A stretch of 47,088 nt of DNA from Nostoc sp. TH1S01 (GCA_018993265.1 JAGKSW010000102.1:1-47088); one strand, 5' to 3'; counted from the stretch's first letter, positions 34,901 to 43,887 are shown. Translations and numbers: made by a program. Notes: generated by a model not told the origin, from the letters alone.

Positions 34901-37708
34901 TTCTACTGTTTTATATTCCACTTGATTTTTAGCAGTACGACTTCCTTCCACTAACTGCGTCACACTACTATATTTCATCTGTTGTAATTCTAAATGCACC
35001 CGTTGACCTGTGATTGGTTTTCCTGTAGGTTCAGTCACTATCATTTCTACAGGTAAAGCCTTACCTGCATCAGCAATAAAATTGCTTTTAAGTCCAATCA
35101 GTTTGTTACTGGGTAAAGCGGTAAACTTTTGAGAAGCCGCCACAGATAAATTAGAAACATCTGCAATTTGCACATCTACTTGATAAGTCATTGGGTAAGG
35201 TAAATCTTTCGCCACCGTCACAGTTTGGCTAGTTTTACCACTTGCATCTAACTTGTCACTAGTTTGCAAAACCTCACTGGTTAACGATGGACTTTCTTCC
35301 GGCCAAAACCATTGTCTACCAAAACTAAATTCTTCCCAACCTTTAGGGATAAAACTAGTTTGTTGGCGCGTGACAAAATATTTTGCTTCGCCAGCTTCCA
35401 CAGGCGCACCAAATAAATAATTACTCGCAGCTTTCGCTTCCACTTTATCGTTAACTAGGGCAAACTCTTTATCTAAATTGAGTTCAACCTTAAAGTTAGG
35501 TGGTTTAAATTCAGCTACCCGAAACTCGCCAGAAATTTCTTGTCCTGCCTTACCTTTACCCTGAATTGTATAGTAGCCCAAAGCTTGAGTTGTCTGAATG
35601 GGTAACTCTAGAGAAAATGTCCCAAACTCATTGGTAGTTTTGCCACCTAATTGTGTCTTCTGTCCGTCAGGATTAATCAAAGTTAATTGATAAACGGCGT
35701 TTTTATCTTGCTGAAGAGTCCCATTTTCTAAATAATCAGCAAAACCAGTAAACCAAGCTTTTTCTCCCGGCTGATATAAGTCTCTGTCAGAAAAAATTAC
35801 ACCACGAGATTCTGCTTTAGCTTCTTGCCAACCTGCATCAATACCATATCCAAAAGCACCGCTATATTCTTCCGTTCTGGCAAAAGCCCAATCTTGATTT
35901 TCTCGCGCAATTACTAATAGTTGTGGCGATTTATTAAATCTTTGATTATCAGGAAAACACTGCTTTAAATTATCAATTTGTAATCTGAAAGTGCCATTTT
36001 CATCAGTTTTACCCGTCGCACAAGGTACAGCATTACTAGGATACTTTTCCTCTAACTTTGATTGATAAACTTCAATAGCTGCATTCTTCGCTGGTGAACC
36101 ATCACTCAAATGATGCACACGAATTAAACCAGAGTCAGGAAACCATTGACTAAATACACCCAAATTTGTTAATTGAACTAAACCATAAGTTACAGGTTCC
36201 CGCCACAATTCCTTGCCATTATCTTGATATTTATTCGTGCGTGCTTGGACTCCATAAGCTAACATCCCTGTCGGGCTACCAAGCTTTTCTCTTAACGGAA
36301 CATTGACATCAACAAGTTGATTTTTCTTAGAGTTGATTTTAAAGCTTTGCCATGAATTTAGCTGTGGTAATAACTCATTATCATTACCTTTCGGCGAAGC
36401 ATTATTAAAATAGACTAAATCAGTAGGTTGAACTACACGATAAGCGGCTTTATATTTAGACTCTGGTAAATTAACTGTACTAATATTTAACTGTAAATTT
36501 TGACTGGAGGGAAAAATATGTAAATCTGAGGGAACCCAAATATCACCTGCCAAATCGCCAGTATTATATTGTAATGTGACAGGTTTATTTAAAGTCTGAC
36601 CAAATTTATCTTTAATATTTGTCCCAATCGTAATTTTATAATTAGTTGCAGGGTCTAAAGCGTAGGGATTAAGCGTCACCACATTAGATTCTTCTGGAAC
36701 TTGGAACAGTCGAGAGATATCTTTTGGTGCTGGGTCAATTTTGATATTATCTTTAACTGAATCTGCCAATAATATATTATTAAATTCTAGCTGCGGACTA
36801 CCTTTAATAAATCTGCCGTAGGTTCCGTTAACATCAGGCTGTCCGTAAAAGTTGATAGTTTTAAATTCTAAAGGTGAATAAGTCGCCAACTTACTCACCG
36901 ACTCTTTATCTGTTGGTAAGTTACCGTAATTTGCTAATATGCCAGGGGAAAATACCAGACGGTAGTTAGTCGCTTTTTCTAAACTTTGCTGTGGTGTAAG
37001 ATTATAAACCCAATTACGCGCTGAAGGGTCAAACTTTTCTAAAGGGTCTTCACCTTCTGTGGGTTTTTCTTCTTTCGCTAAGTCTATATTAAAACTGATA
37101 TCTTTGTTTTTACCTTCAGGTACAAGTTTGAGATGTTCTTGTAATGAAGCTAAGTTTAATTCGACATTAGATGTGAATTGCAGCTTTTGTTTTAAATCTA
37201 TAGGTTGAATCTCAGCCTTCTCCACAGGATTCACACCGGGTAAATCAGTCAACTTAATAAGTTCAGTGTTAAAAGTCCAAGCTAAATCTTGATTTAACTT
37301 GTGATTTTTTAAATCTGCCAAACCCGCTTTTAAAGTAACTTGAAACCTTGTCGCTTGCGGTAGTGCCTTATCTGCTTGAAAGCCTACCATCCGTGGTGTT
37401 AAAAAGCGAAATTGACCGGGTAAAGGCGGCCATAAGGTAAATTTTTGTAATAAATTTTGTTGTTCTGGGCTGTCAAGATTTTCGACAGGAATTAATGCTT
37501 CTTTAAAGCGGATACGAATTTGATTTAAAGGTGTAGCATCACCTATAGGGCTAATTTGTTCAATCCAGTCTGGTAATTTTGGTGGTGTGAGGGGAGAAAC
37601 GGCGGGTAATGGTTCTTTATTGGAGGATACACCTAATAAACTACAGCCGCTAATGCTTAATAAAAATGTTAGCGTAATAAATAATTGGAGGATGATTTTT
37701 ATAATCAT
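31973..37708 (-). CDS. Alpha-2-macroglobulin-like lipoprotein
   Basis: A 1911-residue periplasmic-side lipoprotein: the lipobox LSISGC puts the lipidated cysteine at C22. The order of parts follows bacterial macroglobulins: an N-terminal extension with Big-like domains (about 45-560), MG domains with RGVIFSDRDLYQPGEKAWFT and FSLELPIQTTQALGYYTIQG, the A2M core with RVMAVATDGNLRFGNADATF and FVRPGDRIFAGLSVTN, an alpha-helical TED-like domain (about 1410-1690), and a C-terminal MG10-like domain ending PGTYTWPGAEAHLQY. Where thioester forms read CxEQ, this protein reads LPFAEPAASQLI (about 1422-1436), so the thioester seems absent. Such proteins trap attacking proteases and pair with PBP1C; pbpC is divergent 237 bases away. 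Length is greater than the roughly 1650 of the E. coli protein. Confidence 0.9.
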   Translation of the reverse strand: MIIKIILQLFITLTFLLSISGCSLLGVSSNKEPLPAVSPLTPPKLPDWIEQISPIGDATPLNQIRIRFKEALIPVENLDSPEQQNLLQKFTLWPPLPGQFRFLTPRMVGFQADKALPQATRFQVTLKAGLADLKNHKLNQDLAWTFNTELIKLTDLPGVNPVEKAEIQPIDLKQKLQFTSNVELNLASLQEHLKLVPEGKNKDISFNIDLAKEEKPTEGEDPLEKFDPSARNWVYNLTPQQSLEKATNYRLVFSPGILANYGNLPTDKESVSKLATYSPLEFKTINFYGQPDVNGTYGRFIKGSPQLEFNNILLADSVKDNIKIDPAPKDISRLFQVPEESNVVTLNPYALDPATNYKITIGTNIKDKFGQTLNKPVTLQYNTGDLAGDIWVPSDLHIFPSSQNLQLNISTVNLPESKYKAAYRVVQPTDLVYFNNASPKGNDNELLPQLNSWQSFKINSKKNQLVDVNVPLREKLGSPTGMLAYGVQARTNKYQDNGKELWREPVTYGLVQLTNLGVFSQWFPDSGLIRVHHLSDGSPAKNAAIEVYQSKLEEKYPSNAVPCATGKTDENGTFRLQIDNLKQCFPDNQRFNKSPQLLVIARENQDWAFARTEEYSGAFGYGIDAGWQEAKAESRGVIFSDRDLYQPGEKAWFTGFADYLENGTLQQDKNAVYQLTLINPDGQKTQLGGKTTNEFGTFSLELPIQTTQALGYYTIQGKGKAGQEISGEFRVAEFKPPNFKVELNLDKEFALVNDKVEAKAASNYLFGAPVEAGEAKYFVTRQQTSFIPKGWEEFSFGRQWFWPEESPSLTSEVLQTSDKLDASGKTSQTVTVAKDLPYPMTYQVDVQIADVSNLSVAASQKFTALPSNKLIGLKSNFIADAGKALPVEMIVTEPTGKPITGQRVHLELQQMKYSSVTQLVEGSRTAKNQVEYKTVEQTDITSADTSQILTLTPPESGSYRIRANFSDTKEELTATDLQIWATGETPVYWSSEDRDRLEVKLDKKWYNPGETATALIQSPYLEAELYFAVIKDKPIYQQVSKVKGGAPQIQFQVTPEMLPNAAVEAVLVRQGAPLNQVEPGSLDKLVKIGFSPFKVNLQDKYLKVQVIPLQASLEPGAEQTIQLELKDNQNNPTPGQFTVMVVNEAVLQLSGYRPPNLVDTVYAEQQISTRFSDNRPDVVIQPQDIAKPKGWGYGGGFSVGAANTRVRTDFQALAYYNGSVVADASGKAQIAFKLPDDFTTWRVMAVATDGNLRFGNADATFITTKPLLTNAILPQFVRPGDRIFAGLSVTNTTGNNGNLSINGELSGTVKFAENNPTTTSLQTNAEPATKAYRFPMIAGGVGESKVRFTTQLNNTADAFELPLEVKPLEITEQVVEAGVTEKQVKIPLNVDKNIYPEAGGLDIQLASTLIPEIKAPAKQVLEDDDLPFAEPAASQLIIAANLQTLGKQYSQSFAEFNPSQKANQAITQLQKLQIADGGFAAYPGQEKSDPWVSAYSAESLVKANQAFPGFIDSATLTRLKTYLQKVVANPGQYDFCKQQICKNQLQLNALISLAELGDKSNSFLGDIYQQRNNFDIVTQIKLARYLSQFPEWQDESQQMLNQLQQNIYETGRNAVISLPQSWGWMNSSTTAQAQALRLFIAKQSKPEVIDKLFQSLLGLRRDGTWQTNYDNAQALTALVEYSQLQPTPPNFATTVKLAGQKLGENRFDGYKNPNLQLTVAMDKLPRGRHDVILQKSGRGKLHYLVAYNYRLQGNQPGRFNGLRVTREISKVGEEKVLQKTGMYAVDKPLTVDSGQVFDIGLEIIADHPVDHIVIKDPLPAGFEAVDQSFQTATAALQAKADSWQLGYRNIYRDRIIAYADHLEPGVYSLHYLVRSVTPGTYTWPGAEAHLQYAPEEFGRSAESTIVLEEKR

Positions 37709-37945
37709 GTTTTATAAATATAAACGCAGAGGTACGCTGAGGTAAACGCAAAGGTGCGCGGAGAAGGAAATTAAAGAGAAACTTGGTATACAATGGATAA
37801 CCAATTTAGTGTAGTTATTTCCAAAAACCACTACAATTCTTAATTTAAATTGGTATAAATTGTTAAGTCTTTGCAATATTACCTGATTAAAAAATAGCCA
37901 ACGCGTCAAAATTAAAGTAGGTTTTACTATCCAGGGGAGTCTCTG
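37709..37945. other. Divergent promoter region with repeat remnant
   Basis: Bases 37722-37765 are a repeat remnant (AAACGCAGAGGTACGCTGAG and AAACGCAAAGGTGCGCGG), close in type to 8990-9003 and 31760-31812. The remaining AT-rich sequence should carry the promoters of the macroglobulin gene and pbpC. The pbpC ribosome site is AGGGGAG at 37933-37939. Confidence 0.5.
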
Positions 37946-40234
37946 ATGAGACTAAGTAGGCGGCTCATCCGAAAGTCAAAATTTTTCTTAGCTGTTGTAT
38001 TTGTATGTATAGTGGTGCGGTTAATGCCGTATTTTGCGCCTATTCATACCGCAGACATCGCCCAAAATCAGTTAGCTTTGGAATTTAGCGATCGCAATGG
38101 GCTACCATTAGGAACAATTCTCACCCGTGACCAAGAACATACCGCCGTCGTTCCCTTAAATCAAGTTTCTCCCCAATTTATCAACGCAATTATCGCCGCC
38201 GAAGATAGCAGTTTCTACCATCATGGCGCGTTGGATATCAAAGCTATTATCCGCGCTATCAACCAAGCCATTCACGCCAAAAGAATAGTCTCTGGTGCTT
38301 CCACAATTACCATGCAGTTAGCACGGATGTTAGAACCATCAGCCCGTAACTTGTCAGGTAAATTGCAAGAAATTTGGTTAGCTTGGCGGTTAGCTGCGGG
38401 AATGAATAAAGATGAAATTCTCGCTGCATATATTAACCGTCTGCCAATGGGCGGCAACATATATGGTGTAGAAGCCGCATCCCGCACTTACTTTTCCACA
38501 CCAGCCAGTGAGTTAAATCTTGCCCAAGCGAGTCTTTTGGCTGCTATTCCAAATAATCCCACCTACTTTGACCCGCTACAACATTGGGATAGACTCAAAC
38601 AGCGTCAGAAATACGTTCTTAACCGGATGGTACAGGATGGCTATATCACCCAAAAAATAGCCGACAAAACCCAAACTGAAAAAGTCGTTTTTCAATCTCG
38701 TCAACGGGGAATTATCGCTGCACCTCATTTCTTGTTTTGGTTAGCAACTCAGCTATCAAATACCCAACAACAAGAAACATCTCCAATTTTTACTACCATC
38801 GACAGGCCATTACAACAATTCGTCGAAGCCCAAGCACAGCAAGTCATCTCCAACCTCGCCGCTAACAACGTCCACGATGCAGCAGCTTTAGTCATTAACA
38901 ACCACACTGGCGAAGTTTTGGCTTACGTCGGTTCACCTGACTATTTCAATGAAGCCAAACTTGGACGTAACGACGGCGTACAAGCCCTACGTCAACCAGG
39001 TTCTACCCTCAAACCCTTTGTCTATGAGTTGGCGTTAGAAAAAAAACTGATTCGCCCAAACACAATTTTGGCTGATGTCCCCGCCCACTACGCCATTCCT
39101 GGTGCAAAACTTTATAGCCCTACAGATTATACTCAACGCTTTCTCGGCCCGGTAAGGGTGCGGATAGCGTTAGCCAATTCTTTAAATGTGCCGGCTGTGC
39201 GAGTATTAGAAAAAATCGGCGTACCAAACCTTCTGGAACGTCTGCATGAATTAGGCTTTACTCATCTCAATCAAACCCCAGAATATTACGGTTTGGGTTT
39301 AACTCTCGGTAGTGGCGAAGTTACTTTATGGGAACTGGCTCAAGCTTACGTCACAATGGCGAGACAAGGACAAAGTATCCCACTTGTGTCTACTGTTAAC
39401 GATTCTTCCATCCAAAATCTCAAATCTAAAATCGAAAATTCGACAACATGGCAACTGATTACTGATATGTTGAGCGATCGCCACGCCCGCGCCACCGCTT
39501 TTGGTGTAGACTCAGTATTAAACTTACCCTTCCCCGCCGCCGTCAAAACTGGTACTTCTTCCAACTTCCGCGATACTTGGACTGTTGGCTTTACTACCGA
39601 CTACACCGTTGCAACTTGGGTAGGAAATTTCAACGGCGAACCGATGCGCCAAGTATCTGGTGTTATGGGTGCAGCACCTTTATGGAATCGTATTATGTTG
39701 CACCTGCACGAACATCAAGAACCCGCAGATTTTGCAGTTTCCCAAGGATTAATTCAACTCCCTATATGTGCAAACTCCGGTTTACGCCCCACAGCAGATT
39801 GTAATTCTGTTGTACAAGAGTATTTTTACCCAGAAGATAAAATTGCTTACGCAACTCAAGACAAGTTTAATTTACCACCCGAATATAATGATTGGTTAGC
39901 CAAGCAGCAATCAAATTTTGTCTCTAGTAATTTACGAATTGTCTCGCCCCAAAATGGTGATTTGTATTTACTCTATCCCAGTACAGAAGGACAGCAAAAA
40001 TTAGAATTTAAACTAGCAGGAAATCCATCCTCCGTTGAGTGGCGGTTGAATGGAGAACAACTGGATACACAATCAACTAATTTATTTTGGTATCTGCGTC
40101 CGGGAAACTGGAATTTAGAAGCGCGGAGTGGAGACACCAGCGATAAAGTTAGTTTCCAAGTTGAGTTAGCTAAATTTAAACCAACCAATCGAGGTTTTTC
40201 TGTTGTTAATTCTCAAAGGATTTTGAATAAATAG
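37946..40234 (+). CDS. pbpC: Penicillin-binding protein 1C
   Basis: A bifunctional class A PBP of the 1C type that polymerises glycan and probably crosslinks peptidoglycan. The 762-residue protein has a membrane anchor (about 12-30), a GT51 glycosyltransferase with catalytic E86 in AAEDSSFYHHGALD and STITMQLARMLEP, and a transpeptidase with S353-T-L-K356, S412-L-N414 and K534-T-G536. It ends in a BiPBP_C beta domain (about 660-745) typical of PBP1C. Start ATG has AGGGGAG six bases upstream. Odd: residues about 486-500 (VNDSSIQNLKSKIENSTTW) are encoded by an AAATCTCAAATCTAAAATCG-type repeat, apparently inserted in frame between SxN and KTG. It is divergent from the macroglobulin gene, the classic partner of PBP1C. 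Confidence 0.95.
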   Translation: MRLSRRLIRKSKFFLAVVFVCIVVRLMPYFAPIHTADIAQNQLALEFSDRNGLPLGTILTRDQEHTAVVPLNQVSPQFINAIIAAEDSSFYHHGALDIKAIIRAINQAIHAKRIVSGASTITMQLARMLEPSARNLSGKLQEIWLAWRLAAGMNKDEILAAYINRLPMGGNIYGVEAASRTYFSTPASELNLAQASLLAAIPNNPTYFDPLQHWDRLKQRQKYVLNRMVQDGYITQKIADKTQTEKVVFQSRQRGIIAAPHFLFWLATQLSNTQQQETSPIFTTIDRPLQQFVEAQAQQVISNLAANNVHDAAALVINNHTGEVLAYVGSPDYFNEAKLGRNDGVQALRQPGSTLKPFVYELALEKKLIRPNTILADVPAHYAIPGAKLYSPTDYTQRFLGPVRVRIALANSLNVPAVRVLEKIGVPNLLERLHELGFTHLNQTPEYYGLGLTLGSGEVTLWELAQAYVTMARQGQSIPLVSTVNDSSIQNLKSKIENSTTWQLITDMLSDRHARATAFGVDSVLNLPFPAAVKTGTSSNFRDTWTVGFTTDYTVATWVGNFNGEPMRQVSGVMGAAPLWNRIMLHLHEHQEPADFAVSQGLIQLPICANSGLRPTADCNSVVQEYFYPEDKIAYATQDKFNLPPEYNDWLAKQQSNFVSSNLRIVSPQNGDLYLLYPSTEGQQKLEFKLAGNPSSVEWRLNGEQLDTQSTNLFWYLRPGNWNLEARSGDTSDKVSFQVELAKFKPTNRGFSVVNSQRILNK
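39404..39445 (+). repeat. Repeat insertion inside pbpC
   Basis: About 42 bases read TTCCATCCAAAATCTCAAAT and then CTAAAATCGAAAATTCG, a tandem variant of the ATCTAAAATC/CCAAAATC repeat common in Nostoc intergenic DNA. It encodes SSIQNLKSKIEN and keeps the pbpC frame. Confidence 0.7.
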
Positions 40235-40359
40235 ATGTAGCAGTGAGCAATACCATAAAAACTTGCCAAACTAATAACCTGGAAATACCAGTGAAGCTTT
40301 AGTGATGATTTGGGAATACTAAAGTTGCACAGCTTACTATCAATTCAGCGAGCCATAGC

Positions 40360-42249
40360 ATGGTTTTGGCATTTCTGAACTCTCTGTTTTCTGCCAACGA
40401 TTTTATTCCGCATGGGCATTGTTATCTCTGGAAAACAGAACTAGTGTGGCTCCATATTATTGCTGATGCCACGATCGCCCTAGCCTATTATTTTATTCCC
40501 TTGTTACTGATTTACTTCATTTCCAAACGCCAAGATGTTCCTTTTAATGGAGTCTTTCAATTATTTAGTGCATTTATCCTAGCCTGCGGTACTGGACATT
40601 TAATGGACATTTTGACGCTTTGGCATCCAGTTTACTGGATTTCTGGCGCTTTAAAAGCTTTTACAGCAATTATTTCTATATATACAGCTTTTGCCTTAAT
40701 TGTTTTAATTCCGCAAGCTTTGACAATACCTAGTCATGCTCAGTTAGAAGCTATTAATAGGGTGCTTTCCAGTGAGATTGTTGAGCGCAAACGTATTGAG
40801 CAAGAGTTACGCCTAGCCGAAGAACTAGCCAAAGACTCTAGCCAAGCCAAGAGTGAATTTCTTGCCAATATGAGTCATGAATTACGCACACCACTCAACG
40901 GTATTCTTGGTTATGCACAAATTCTACAACGTACCGAACCTTTAAGTGAAAAAGGCAGTAAAGGAATCGGCATTATTTATCAGTGTGGTTCTCATTTATT
41001 AACTCTAATTAACGATATTTTAGATTTGTCTAAAATTGAAGCTCGCAAACTAGAATTAAATCCCATTGATTTTTACTTACCTGCATTTATAGACAGTGTA
41101 AGTGAAATTTGTCGCATCCGTGCTGAACAAAAAGTCATCGGGTTTAATCTGCAATTTGACTCTGATTTACCAAATGGAATTCGTGCTGATGAAAAACGCT
41201 TGCGGCAAGTGTTGATTAACTTGCTTGGTAATGCAATTAAATTTACTCAACAAGGCAGTGTTACTTTTAAGGTAAAAGTTATTCACAAAGCCACCAATCA
41301 TCAGGGAAAAATTATATATACAATTCGCTTTGAAGTCATCGATACTGGCACAGGTATTACTGCTGAACAACTTGAAAAAATATTTTTGCCTTTTGAACAA
41401 GTAGGTAATCAAAAACGACACACTGAAGGTACAGGTTTAGGATTAGCTATCAGCCAAAAAATTATTTCGCTCATGAATAGTCAAATTCAAGTCGAAAGTG
41501 AGGTTGGTAAAGGTAGTACTTTCTGGTTTGAGATAGAAATTCCCGAATCTCAAGATTGGGCTAAGGTTTCTCGTGCAGTTGAGCAGGGAATAATTATGGG
41601 TTATCAAGGACAAAAACGCTCGATTTTAATTGTGGATGATAAATGGGAAAACCGCTCGGTTATTGTCAATTTACTAGAGCCTTTAGGGTTTCGTGTAACA
41701 GAAGCGAGTCAAGGTAAAGAAGCATGGGAAAAAATAACAACTGATCAACCAGACTTGATTATTACTGATTTAGTAATGCCTGTAATGGATGGATTTGAAT
41801 TTATTAAAAGTTTGCGCCAGTCTGCTCAATTTAAAAAGATGCCTTTGATTGCTTCTTCTGCCAGTGTGTTTGCAATTGACCAATATAAAAGTATTGATAT
41901 GGGTGCAGATGCCTTTCTGCCTAAGCCGATAGAAGCTGAAACACTTTTGGAACAACTGCGCCAATTTTTACAACTGGAATGGTTGTATGACAATCAAAGA
42001 AAGACAGTTAACAAAACCAAGGTAGATAGTTCAGATGCTTTAGTTGATTTCGTTCTTCCTAGCAAAGAAGTTTTACAGCAATTTCTGGAACTAACTCAAG
42101 ACGGTGATATTCAAAAAATTTTAGAAATAGCTGAACAACTTTCAGTATCTGATCAGCAGTTCAGTAATTTTACTAGGCAAATCATCCATTTGGCTAGCAA
42201 CTTCCAACTCAAACGTTTGGAGAGTTTGATTCAACAACACATTAATTGA
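40360..42249 (+). CDS. Hybrid histidine kinase with ethylene-receptor-type sensor domain
   Basis: A 629-residue membrane sensor. The N-terminus (about 27-125) has three helices in the order of plant ETR1: WLHIIADATIALAYYFIPLL with D36, Y43, I46, P47, then FILACGTGHLMDILTLWHPV with I73, C76 and H80. These equal ETR1 D25, Y32, I35, P36, I62, C65 and H69 with identical spacing (offset 11), that is, the copper(I) and ethylene site. Next come a short coiled coil, HisKA with H173 in NMSHELRTPLNG, HATPase_c (N290 box, DTGTGI, GTGLGLAIS), and a receiver (421-540) with D470 in ITDLVMP. A C-terminal helical tail of about 80 residues follows. Known relatives include Synechocystis SynEtr1, a phototaxis-linked ethylene/light receptor. 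No bilin-binding GAF domain is present here. The next gene is a receiver-kinase in the same direction. Confidence 0.92.
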   Translation: MVLAFLNSLFSANDFIPHGHCYLWKTELVWLHIIADATIALAYYFIPLLLIYFISKRQDVPFNGVFQLFSAFILACGTGHLMDILTLWHPVYWISGALKAFTAIISIYTAFALIVLIPQALTIPSHAQLEAINRVLSSEIVERKRIEQELRLAEELAKDSSQAKSEFLANMSHELRTPLNGILGYAQILQRTEPLSEKGSKGIGIIYQCGSHLLTLINDILDLSKIEARKLELNPIDFYLPAFIDSVSEICRIRAEQKVIGFNLQFDSDLPNGIRADEKRLRQVLINLLGNAIKFTQQGSVTFKVKVIHKATNHQGKIIYTIRFEVIDTGTGITAEQLEKIFLPFEQVGNQKRHTEGTGLGLAISQKIISLMNSQIQVESEVGKGSTFWFEIEIPESQDWAKVSRAVEQGIIMGYQGQKRSILIVDDKWENRSVIVNLLEPLGFRVTEASQGKEAWEKITTDQPDLIITDLVMPVMDGFEFIKSLRQSAQFKKMPLIASSASVFAIDQYKSIDMGADAFLPKPIEAETLLEQLRQFLQLEWLYDNQRKTVNKTKVDSSDALVDFVLPSKEVLQQFLELTQDGDIQKILEIAEQLSVSDQQFSNFTRQIIHLASNFQLKRLESLIQQHIN

Positions 42250-42279
42250 TTTGGCGGAAGTTTGACTTTTAAATACATC

Positions 42280-43542
42280 ATGAATAAGGTTTTAACTAAC
42301 GGATTTATTTTGATTGTGGATGATAATCCTACAAATTTGTCTGTTTTGTCGGAAGCACTGGCTAGTGAGGGTTGGCGTTTTCGTGTCGCAGTCGATGGCG
42401 AAAGTGCGATCGCTCAAGCAGAACGTAATCAACCAGAGTTGATTTTACTTGATATCCAAATGCCAGGGATTGACGGATTTGAAACCTGTCGTCGTCTCAA
42501 GGCTAATCCGGTAACGCAACATATACCGATTATTTTCACCACAGCCTTAGCTGATACAGAAAGCAAAGTTCAAGGTTTTTCCCTGGGTGCGGTCGATTAT
42601 ATCCCGAAACCCTTTGCCCAAGAAGAAGTTATTGCGCGAGTGCGTGTGCATTTACAACTCAAGCAGTTAACTCAATCTTTAGAACAACAAGTGCGCGATC
42701 GCACTACTGCATTACAAAAAGCTCAAGTGCAATTGGTACAGCAAGAAAAACTCTCAACTTTAGGAGAGTTAATTGCGGGAATTGCTCACGAAATGAACAA
42801 TCCCATTGGCTTTATCGTTAACAATATCCCACCTTTACAGGAATATATTGCCGCCATCACCGACCTACTAAAACTTTATGAACAAGAATATCCCCAGCCA
42901 ACAACCAAAATTTCTACTTTGATTCAAAACTTGGATCTGAAATTTGTCATCGAAGATTTGGTAAAAATTGTCAGTTCTATCCAGGTTGGTTCAGAACGCA
43001 TTCAGCATCTTTCAACTTCACTCCGTAGTTTCTCCCGCTCGGATAGTGATACCAAATTACCTGCTGATTTGCATTTAGGTATGAATAGTACGTTAATGAT
43101 TTTACAACACCGTCTCAAGCCTAATGGCGAGCGCCCCGGTATTGAAGTGCTTAGGTCTTATGGAAAGTTACCCAATGTCAACTGTTATATTGGGGAGATG
43201 AATCAAGTATTTATGAATCTTCTGGCTAACGCCATTGACGCACTTGATGAAGCAATTATCCAAGGTAAAATGAGCGATCGCATTCCCCAAATTCAAATTA
43301 AAACAGATATAAATTCTCAACAAATGGCGGTTATTCAGATTGCTGACAATGGAATTGGTATTCCTGAACGACTTAAACAAAGACTTTTTGAACCTTTATT
43401 TACTACAAAACCTGTGGGTAAAGGTACTGGACTTGGTTTATCTATAGCCCATCAAATTGTAGTAGAAAAACACAATGGCACAATGGATGTGCATTCTCAA
43501 CCCAGTATCGGGACTGAGTTTACAATCGCCATTCCCATTTAA
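42280..43542 (+). CDS. Response regulator receiver / histidine kinase fusion
   Basis: A 420-residue cytoplasmic protein: receiver (9-125) with FILIVDDNPTN and D58 in LILLDIQMPGIDGFE, K110 in YIPKPF; a coiled linker (128-158); a HisKA-like helix with H170 in LIAGIAHEMNNPIGF; and HATPase_c with MNLLANAIDALDEAI, DNGIGIPERLKQRLFEPLFT and GKGTGLGLSIAHQIV. This REC-HK type is common in cyanobacteria as a second stage in phosphorelays. The gene begins only 12-30 bases after the ethylene-receptor-type kinase and probably shares its transcript, so it may receive its phosphate. Start is uncertain: I prefer ATG 42280; TTG 42262 is also open but is too close to GGAAG at 42256-42260. Confidence 0.92.
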   Translation: MNKVLTNGFILIVDDNPTNLSVLSEALASEGWRFRVAVDGESAIAQAERNQPELILLDIQMPGIDGFETCRRLKANPVTQHIPIIFTTALADTESKVQGFSLGAVDYIPKPFAQEEVIARVRVHLQLKQLTQSLEQQVRDRTTALQKAQVQLVQQEKLSTLGELIAGIAHEMNNPIGFIVNNIPPLQEYIAAITDLLKLYEQEYPQPTTKISTLIQNLDLKFVIEDLVKIVSSIQVGSERIQHLSTSLRSFSRSDSDTKLPADLHLGMNSTLMILQHRLKPNGERPGIEVLRSYGKLPNVNCYIGEMNQVFMNLLANAIDALDEAIIQGKMSDRIPQIQIKTDINSQQMAVIQIADNGIGIPERLKQRLFEPLFTTKPVGKGTGLGLSIAHQIVVEKHNGTMDVHSQPSIGTEFTIAIPI

Positions 43543-43887
43543 ATTCATCCTAGTACAACGCGGCGGAAATAAAGCACCCATTATAAATTGCTGAAAAGCT
43601 CACTATGAGGGTTTTTTCATTTCATACTAGCCTGCGGCAAGCCGCTAAAAGCGTCTACAGACTTCATACTTCAGCCTTTTTGTACTAGCTTTTAGCCTGA
43701 AGGGTATAGTCCTACGTAGAGGTTTACCTAGATGAAATAAACCATAGGTATACCAAAATGTTTGAGATATGAGAATATTTTTATACCGTGTAATTGCCTA
43801 AAAAACTTTAATAATACCTCTTCAGAAATTTGCTGTTTTGAAATTGATGATTTAAAGTAGTGCTGAGTTTTTCGGAAACAATCATCA
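43543..43887. other. Spacer with dispersed element, no gene apart from the short ORF that follows
   Basis: The first half is dispersed element B (43553-43684). The remainder is AT-rich and should hold the promoter of the 51-codon gene at 43888. I see nothing else. Confidence 0.6.
43553..43684. repeat. Dispersed element, copy B, with a nested insertion
   Basis: Matches copy A (23201-23302) over both ends. At 43628-43660 it carries about 33 extra bases, AGCCTGCGGCAAGCCGCTAA and then AAGCGTCTACAG, that copy A lacks. The extra piece contains the hairpin TGCGGC/GCCGCT and looks like another small repeat that jumped into this copy. It begins 11 bases after the stop of the receiver-kinase gene. Confidence 0.85.
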
